Shown here: one piece after another, positions 58,160 through 64,000 of the stretch
Numbering within the stretch: the stretch's first letter is position 1
Layout: every line of letters begins with the position of its first letter
Source of the DNA: Sphaerosporella brunnea
Lineage: Eukaryota; Ascomycota; Pezizomycetes; Pezizales; Pyronemataceae
DNA length: 64,000 nt
Assembly (NCBI GenBank): GCA_008704415.1
Contig: VXIS01000047.1
Coordinates: 149,560-213,559, forward strand
Direction of reading: 5' to 3'
The notes under the pieces: generated by a model
What the model saw: the letters and a program-made list of their open reading frames with translations, nothing else
Told to the model about the DNA's origin: nothing
The model's database searches: none
Made by a program: the position numbers and the translations under genes

Positions 58160-58600
58160 TCATAAATCACCACAAATACCACCGCGTTCTACAACATAGC
58201 CGGACTTCCTTGTAACGAGATAGTAAAGGGATTGAAACAATCCGGGAGCTTTATTTTGTTTGTCGAAGTCCTGGGCCTGGCAAAAGTTATCTAAGTTCAG
58301 CAAAAGCATGAGTGCAAACTGACGGGGGCAGCAGCGGGAATGGGGTAGCGTAATCCGCTGTGTTTCGCTGCCTGTCAACTCCAGCGAGCTCTGGAAGCAG
58401 CACGATGTCAGCGGGATTGACTGGGTGGAAACTCACCTGTATGAGCACCAAGAGGTGCAGCTGAGCGTAAGTGAATGGCAACGGCAACAAGCAGGTGGAG
58501 CCTGAAACAAGCAGAGTGATGGGTGATGAAGGGTTATTGGTGTTGAAGAATGATTGATGTTGAAGGTTGAGGAAAAGAAAGGGTAGAGAAGCAGAAGGCC
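58160..58600 (-). other. gene-like core between the repeat arrays
   Basis: On the minus strand a pyrimidine-rich leader (58600-58510; CTTCTCTACCCTTTC) precedes a hydrophobic segment (LLVAVAIHLRSAAPLGAH) that resembles a signal peptide. It is interrupted by a good small intron (GTGAGT, CTGAC, TTCCAG; about 58437-58392) and continues for about 35 residues to a stop near 58290. No ATG is found before the hydrophobic segment, so the gene may have lost its start. A different frame continues to 58160. The product is unknown, perhaps a former small secreted protein. Confidence 0.25.
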
Positions 58601-58669
58601 GGAAATTTAAAGATGGGACAACCGCGGAACCTCCCGTCCCCTTAAATGGGCTTTGTTTTTAGCTTTCCT

Positions 58670-58925
58670 CCAAATGTGGTGTCGTGCGTCGTGGCGAATT
58701 CGTTCTTGATGTGTCTGCTTCACTTGGTTCGGTGTGCCGTTTATCGTGGCGTTGCAAGCACAAACTGTATGGTGTTTTTGGCACCACTTGGTCGTGACCC
58801 TTCCTTTCATCGTGGCTTTGACACCCTAGGTGGTGTATTTGGAACGACACTTTTTCTATGCCCTGACGATAAGAGGTTTCGTAGTTTAAATGGCACGACT
58901 TTGACACCGCCGTGTGACATTTAAA
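58670..58925. repeat. CACGA-type repeats in inverse orientation (right)
   Basis: Units such as GTCGTGGCGAATTCGT, ATCGTGGCGTTGCAAGCAC, CATCGTGGCTTTGACACC and GGCACGACTTTGACACC recur about every 20-40 bp. Most units (TCGTGGC) are the reverse complement of the GCCACGA units at 58020-58080, so the two arrays face each other across about 0.6 kb. Confidence 0.55.
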
Positions 58926-59140
58926 ATGATGCGCGTTTGGCAATGGATTATGGAGCACCTGGAGAGCATCTTCTCCGTCTCTTTGTTACGATGCGATTAA
59001 TTGGATACACCCACCCCCTATGGTTTCATCCAGATAGATATGGGATCGCCCCGGCTTCAACCTGCCCAACTACAGAACTAGCCCACTTTCAACGAACCGT
59101 GAACTAACGAACCAACCCAAATTCCAACATACCCATCCGC

Positions 59141-60396
59141 CTACAGTTTTGTCGAAAGCCAGATGGTGCCAATGTGTCTTTGCTCCGTAATATCACGCCA
59201 ATCTTTGTCATTCTGCAGTTCATGCCGCGAAAAGTCCGGCAGCTCAGCGATGAGCAGGAATCCATGGTCCGCTCTCTGGAACCAATGGGCCACTCGCGCG
59301 ACGGGCCAGCAGAGTGGGGCTGTGCGGGGGATGGTGAGCCGTTCGTCCGATGCGCGATAGCGCAAGACCAGGCCATCACCGAAGGCCCACTGCTCCCACT
59401 TCTGGCCAAAGACTGTGATCTTGGCGTTGCGAGGCTCGTTCACAATCTTCTCCCAGACGTTGTCGGCTGTCAGATGGTGAACCGCAGCTAGGGGGAACTG
59501 CACAAACGCTCCCAACTTGTATCCCGCGTGGGCTGTCAAGAAGTACCGCGCGAGGCGTGACACCAACCAGGGGAGCGTGCACAGGCGCGAGACAGCGAAG
59601 CGGAGGTCGACCAACACAATGTTGATGTTTATCGTGTGCGGGGTTGGCTGAACGCGTGGTGCGATGCTGTTGACAACTTCCTGCGGGGGGGGTGTCAGCG
59701 TGTTCGCGAGTGTAACGAAGGGGGGGGGTAACATACTGCCAGTGCATCCAGCTTTTTGCTGTGAGCTTGGTTCGCCTCACGAACCTCCTGTCTGAGCTCC
59801 TGCAAGCCTTGGGGCGATCCTGGTGCTTGGCGTTGCAGCTCCTGTTGCAGCTGCTGCTCGTTGCGCTGCGCTTGTTGCAGCTCAGTACGTAGTGCCTGTT
59901 GTCGTTGCTGGTGCTGCTGCTGCTCTTGCTGAAGCTGAGTACGTAGTGCCTGTTGTTGTTGCTGGTGCTGCTGCTGCTGTTGCTGAAGCTGCTGTACCTG
60001 CTGCTGCAGAAGATGCTGCTGCTGCGCTGGAGGAATCATCAGCGCCCCGGCAGGAGGGAGCGCACGAGGAACCACGGCCGGCCAACCTTGCCGCTTCCTT
60101 ATCGTCGTGGTGCCAACAATCACGACCTGCGTCAAGATGTGGAACATGACGGATCCCTCGACGACCTGCAACGGGCGGCCCACGAACAGCGCCGGCCACA
60201 GCGTGGCCAGCCCAGCGTCGTTGGCCAGAGCCACGAGTGCTCTGGCCCAACGCGCGGGGTCGCCGCCGTGGCCGGGGTGCTCGTCCGGGAACCATCCGTT
60301 GACGATCGCGGCTTCGCCCATGGTCAGGTGCACCTTGGCGTTGCCGAGTAATGGCGCGATGTTGTGCTAGTTTTGGATGTAGCGCATGGTGGCCAT
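59141..60396 (-). CDS. glutamine-rich coiled-coil protein, two exons, with 5' in-frame stop
   Basis: Exon 1 (to 59737) and exon 2 (59680-59141) are joined by a canonical 56-nt intron (GTATGT...CCCGCAG, 59736-59681) in phase 0. Starting at the ATG at 60321 gives about 374 residues. A better-placed ATG at 60396 (MATMRYIQN) is in the same frame but is cut by TAG at 60369-60367, after which the frame resumes HNIAPLLGNAKVHL. Either the gene has a nonsense mutation or that TAG is a splice acceptor of an upstream intron. Residues about 95-175 are Gln-rich (QQQHQQQQQ, LQQEQQQHQQRQQ) and would form a coiled coil or disordered linker. The C-terminal 180 residues look globular (VLVDLRFAVSRLCTLPW, then KWEQWAFGDGLVLRY, WFQRADHGFLLIAELPDFS). 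No family is recognised. The CAG-type codon repeats may be length-unstable. Confidence 0.6.
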
Positions 60397-60407
60397 TTTG
60401 TGGTATG

Positions 60408-60612
60408 CGCTGCGACAGCCATTAGCCAGTTGCGATGGACAAGCTGAGGGGTATGAATATACCTGAAAACTATGCTAAAGAGTAAACGCGACATGAGAAG
60501 AACGCAGGCGCAATGATGCTTGACGAGCTGCGACAGCTATTAGCCAGTTGCAATGGACATGGAGAGGAGAATGAATATACCTGAAAGGATGCTAAACAAT
60601 AATGGCGCGACG
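60408..60612. repeat. tandem duplication in the 5' flank of the 59-60 kb gene
   Basis: Two copies (about 60408-60490 and 60529-60600), about 121 bp apart, share GCTGCGACAGC, ATTAGCCAGTTGC and GAATGAATATACCTGAAA. The next bases (CATTATTGGCGCGACG-like) recur a third time at the beginning of the gene, suggesting repeated local duplication. On the gene's strand each copy contains CAGGTATATTC, a potential splice donor. Confidence 0.75.
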
Positions 60613-60699
60613 TGACAAAGTTGCAGGTTTACGCACTATTGCAATGGTTAGCTATTCCGCATACAAACGGACATGTGAAAATGTTACCTGATGTTGAGG

Positions 60700-60985
60700 C
60701 GTGTGTAGGCTGGTTGGTGGGGAAGATACAAGGTGTGTTTGGGGGAGGGGAAGGTGGCAAGCGTGTGTGGGCTTGGCTAGTGGGGAAGGTAGGGGGGAAG
60801 GAGGTGGTAGGCGTGTTAGTGGGGAAGGTAAAAAGTGAGTGAGTGAGGGGGAGAGGTGGTAGGTCTGTGTGGGTGGGTTAAAGTGGGAGGTACGTGATGC
60901 GTGGGGGAGAAAGAGGTTTTAGACGTGCGTGGGCTGGATAGAGGGAAGGCACAAGGTGTGTGGGGAAAGGTCCAGCAAAGGCCGG
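60700..60985 (+). repeat. G-rich degenerate minisatellite
   Basis: Units around GTGTGTGGGCTGG, GTGGGGAAGGT and GGAGGTGGTAGG recur over about 280 bp. The plus strand is strongly G-rich with many GGG/GGGG runs, so quadruplex formation is conceivable. The 76-codon frame through it is a repeat artefact. Confidence 0.65.
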
Positions 60986-61147
60986 AACAACGAAAGCGGA
61001 AGTGGAGGGCGTAGGGCTGGAAAAGAGCTCCGCCTGCAATTTCATCGATCGCACATACAGTGCCTGGTTGGTGAGCACTAACTCTAACCCGCATCAGCGA
61101 ATATGGAGGCATGAGGTCGGGATGTACATAGGTAGAGTGCCGCTCGG

Positions 61148-61153
61148 TATATA
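61148..61153 (+). promoter_or_regulatory. orphan TATA box
   Basis: TATATA is followed by CACCCCTAATCAACCTACC and other C/A-rich leader-like sequence, as before recognised genes here. The expected coding region is replaced by an antisense hAT relic starting about 90 bp downstream. Confidence 0.35.
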
Positions 61154-61243
61154 GACTCACCCCTAATCAACCTACCTTCGCCCAAACACCGCTCCACACG
61201 TACAGATCAAACCTTGCGCGCACCGTGACTATCCTTCGACATA

Positions 61244-61510
61244 TCACACTTTATTCGGCAAATCTAATCCCGAATTGAAGTTTTCTTCTTGCTGCGGGTC
61301 CATCCCCTCACCCAATGCCTGGCGCTCCACCTCCAGGTCTCTGTGACTCTCTGCAGCGTCCCTGCCCCGCGTTGGGAAACAGCGGTCGAGTTCCCTGTTG
61401 TCGATGGTCTGTTGATGGAGCCAACTATTACCCAGAAGAACTGCTAGATTCCTCAAGCGGCCGGTTTCGCTTCTTTGTTATTACATCTCCCGCCCTGCCG
61501 AGTGCAATCT
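61244..61510 (-). pseudogene. hAT transposase C-terminal relic
   Basis: The minus strand encodes LGRAGDVITKKRNRPLEESS, which is the hAT dimerisation signature. A frame change leads to VLLGNSWLHQQ (equivalent to LLLLKHWLKHT in the 30.4 kb copy) and a Glu-rich tail ending near 61244. It is closest to the 29.9-30.9 kb element. No termini were found. Confidence 0.65.
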
Positions 61511-61690
61511 AGCCAGATAAGCGGTAACCAAGTTGAGATAAAAACACGACGAGGAAATAGCTGCTCGCTGAGCACACTGGCGCCCGGTATAGCAACGTAG
61601 TCCCGGGCCCTTGTCTAGTCAGCCCGGTCATTTTACACCGACAAACAGAGATCACGCAGCAATTACCGCAGCAACCCGCCATCTTCTTAT

Positions 61691-61735
61691 CTACAGAGCC
61701 TCCATTTCATCTTCCGCTGGAGAGGGAGCGGCCAT
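61691..61735 (-). other. possible first exon of a truncated gene
   Basis: An ATG in a strong context (GAACACCATGGCC) follows a C/A-rich leader on the minus strand and encodes only MAAPSPAEDEMEAL before TAG. GTAGAT overlaps the stop and could be a weak donor. Its downstream region is occupied by the hAT relic, so a gene may have been truncated there. This is speculative. Confidence 0.2.
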
Positions 61736-61839
61736 GGTGTTCGTTTTGCTGTGAGTGTGTTGCGGCGGGGGGTTGAAGAGAACATGTAGGTGGCTCTTTC
61801 TTTGAGCTTTCGCCATTCTGGAATTCGATACAACATTGT

Positions 61840-62950
61840 TGCTAAAATTGATACACAGTTTGTATTTTACGCCCCACACGGCAATCTAGGGTCTTCTCCC
61901 ACCACGGGGCTCGAGCCAAAACCCTACGGGGTCCCTCAATACTGTTTCCGCAGGGAATTCCAGCCGGGCTTGAAGCGGTGGCTGCCGCATTGTCAAGACT
62001 CATCCTGCTTGGTCGCCACGACAAAGCTGCACGGCTCTCCGAAGTGCGCATTTATTGGGGCTCTCACTAGGCTGCGATGGCGACGTCGGCGCATTGTTGG
62101 TGGGCAGCCTATTCTGACTGCAAAACCCCTCAGCATCATCGGCGGCGTAGATACACGCGCCGGTGCTCGATGTGGAGAATCAGAGTTGAGGATCACGCAT
62201 ACCGTCTAAACTGAAATCAAAGATGCGCCTCCATTTTGTCAATAGTGTCCTTTTTGGCGCGCGCTTAACCCGCAAGCGTGCTCGCATAGCTTGGCGCGTC
62301 AACGTCACACCATCGCTGCCGGGAGACTGGCAGACTCAGCCGGCAGCCATTCGCGCAGCCGCAATCACAGATCTTCCAGCTCGCGCCACCTGATAGCGTC
62401 GGAAGGCTTGTAGGGATAGCGCGGAATCATGCAGTGCAGGACCTTTTCCCCCCTTTGAGTGTTACTCAGTTTGAGGATGAAGATCATCGGGTTTGTTTTT
62501 GTTGGAAGGACGAACATTGAAGCTGCAAGTTCCACGCTCGCGCCCGGTGGTGCTTGAAGTGTGGTGCGCAGTCAGGTACTCTGTTTTTGGCCCTTATGGA
62601 TGGGGAAGATCGAGTGGACGAACGAGGCCGGAAGGATGGAGATCGCGGATGGAGATGGCGGACGGAGTTGTGCTTTGGTTGTCCGCGCCGGCGCTTGCTT
62701 TGTATTTGGTTTCAATGGGCATTTGTTCGCTTATGGTTTGCAGACGCGATAGTTGCTAGCGGTTTAGTGCCACCCGAAATGGTGCTATTCCCCAAAATGG
62801 GGGGGGGGGTATCTTTTATCCGAGTTTATACGCTCTATTGACCCGATCCTAGAATCTATCTCACACACACTTTCAACTACCTTCTGACGCGACCACCTTC
62901 CCCCACCACACATTCCCCTTCCTGACCCCCCCCACCCCCCCCCCCCCCAG
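61840..62950. other. no secure gene; UFD1 upstream region
   Basis: Frames at 61790-62209 (plus), 61993-62196 (minus) and 62493-62759 (plus) lack motifs. Long C and G homopolymers occur at about 62804-62811 (G) and 62925-62949 (C). The last 60 bp are a pyrimidine-rich leader for UFD1. Confidence 0.4.
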
Positions 62951-62957
62951 CCACATC

Positions 62958-63875
62958 ATGTCGGGCAACGACGGTCCTGCGCGCCGTTTCGACACCTCCT
63001 TCCGCTGCTACCCCGCCGCCGTTCTTGGCCGCGGAGAACTCAACTACAGCGGAATGATCATCATGCCTCCGTCCGCGCTGGAGAAGCTGACGCGCCTGCA
63101 CATCGCCTACCCGATGATGTTCGAGCTCCACAACGGCCGCCAACAGAAGATGACGCATGCGGGTGTGCTGGAGTTCATAGCTGAGGAGGAGTGAGTCTAT
63201 CTACCGCATTGGGTACCTCTTCCATCCCGCCACCGTCCTGCATCTTCCACTGACAAATTTGCCAACAGATGATGCGAACCCTCTCTCTCAAAGCGGGCGA
63301 ACCGCTACGAATCAAATCGATCAACATCCCCTCAGGAAGCTTCATCAAGCTTCAGCCACAGTCGATGTCCTTCATCAACGCGATCTCCGACCCTAAAGCC
63401 GTGCTCGAAAACGCCCTGCGCCACTTCGCGACGCTGACGAAAGGCGACAAGTTCCAGTTTCTGTGCAACGGCGACATCTTCGAGATTGCCGTGCTGGACG
63501 TAAAGCCTCGGCACCGGTCCGGCGGTATTTCGTGCGTGGAAACGGATCTGGAAGTCGACTTTGCCCCTCCGCTCGACTATGCGGAGCCCGTACTCACCAC
63601 CACCACCACCGACACCGGAAGCGGTGGACCTGGAAGCCTAGTCGGTGGAGGCAGGGTCACGCCCTTCACCCAAGAGAGATCCATGGCCAAGCGCATTGGC
63701 TACTCTGCCCTGGCTGCATCCGGTGATTTCGACGGCCAGTCCTCAGCCGCTTAGACTCCCGTCAGGAACACTGTTCTTGGGGTACCCAATCAAGCCGGTG
63801 AAGGCCGGCGGCGATAAAGAAGCCGAAGAGAAGAAACCAAGCATGTTCTCTTCCGGCGGAGGCCAGACGCTGTGA
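62958..63875 (+). pseudogene. UFD1-like gene with premature stop and frameshift
   Basis: The product is Ufd1, the ubiquitin-binding cofactor that with Npl4 recruits Cdc48/p97 to ubiquitylated substrates in ERAD and proteasomal degradation. From ATG 62958 the frame shows the family N-terminus (FRCYPAAVLGRGELNYSG, then MPPSALEKLTRLHIAYPMMF), then EFIAEEE and VYLPHW, a 56-nt intron (63213-63268, CTGAC branch, CAACAG), and MMRTLSLKAGEPLRI, KLQPQSMSF, SDPKAVLENALRHFATLT and ETDLEVDFAPPLDY. Between EEE and VYLPHW there is TGA (63192-63194) where family members have a coding residue. Near 63740 the frame runs to TAG (63752), while the next frame continues with LRLPSGTLFLGYPIKP and ends in GGGQTL, the usual Ufd1 terminus. 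With both lesions only about 78 residues could be made. This is either a pseudogene copy or an essential gene with sequencing errors. The identity is certain. Confidence 0.9.
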
Positions 63876-64000
63876 GACGCTACCAACAAGAAGAGGAAAG
63901 TACGAGGATATCAACGGGAAGGGAACCAAATCGGATTGACTTCCCTGAATGATGATGCAATACAGTCATAGTTACAGGTCGTCGGATGGCGTTGCTGTTG

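Overview
The window looks like nuclear DNA of a filamentous fungus, probably a basidiomycete, although the exact lineage cannot be fixed from sequence alone. The evidence is short GT-AG introns (53-88 nt) with CTGAC or CTAAC branch points, TATA boxes about 135-145 nt upstream of ATGs with pyrimidine-rich leaders, one conserved eukaryotic housekeeping gene (UFD1) at the right edge, and a dense load of fungal-type transposons. There are no bacterial operons, and I found no rRNA or tRNA genes and no CRISPR array. Most of the 64 kb is gene-poor, transposon-derived or decayed sequence with short open frames on both strands that carry little coding signal.

Layout. 1-7.3 kb holds no secure gene, but has a 56-bp direct repeat bracketing a nested hairpin (3.34-3.54 kb), a CGAGA-rich patch and a small minisatellite. 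7.29-8.58 kb (minus) is an intact two-exon gene for a PD-(D/E)XK nuclease-fold-like protein with its own TATA box. 8.7-26 kb is mostly unrecognised, with a 345-bp hAT-type MITE (exact 8-bp target duplication) and some decayed open frames. 26.0-28.0 kb holds a hAT transposase tail, a second intact PD-(D/E)XK-like gene (minus) and an upstream array of CCCGG boxes. 29.95-30.92 kb is an internally deleted hAT element with an exact 8-bp target duplication. It still has one open frame that joins a BED zinc finger directly to the hAT dimerisation domain. 31.9-32.35 kb is a frameshifted third PD-(D/E)XK relative.

37.0-38.1 kb is a 158-bp tandem repeat arranged as a three-monomer higher-order repeat. 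It is followed by remnants of a DDE transposase (38.6 kb) and another hAT tail (39.6 kb). 42.5-42.85 kb is a hAT MITE. 43.85-45.13 kb (plus) is a six-exon gene with very regular introns, a tandemly duplicated exon-intron module encoding nuclear-localisation-like basic repeats, and a partial paralogous copy 1.6 kb downstream. 47.15-48.2 kb is a second decayed or multi-exon candidate. 51.3-56.7 kb is a transposon cluster: a degenerate MITE, the RNase H and C-terminal part of a LINE, a MITE, and a 1.56-kb non-autonomous LTR element. 57.8-58.9 kb has two oppositely oriented arrays of short CACGA-type repeats around a gene-like core.

59.14-60.40 kb (minus) is a two-exon gene for a glutamine-rich coiled-coil protein, with an in-frame stop near its likely original start and a tandemly duplicated 5' flank. 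60.7-61.0 kb is a G-rich minisatellite, 61.24-61.51 kb is a hAT relic, and the window ends in a UFD1 gene that carries a premature TGA at a normally coding position and a C-terminal frameshift. No pathway links the genes. The unifying theme is a transposon-rich compartment carrying a dispersed, lineage-specific family of nuclease-fold-like genes next to one core housekeeping locus.
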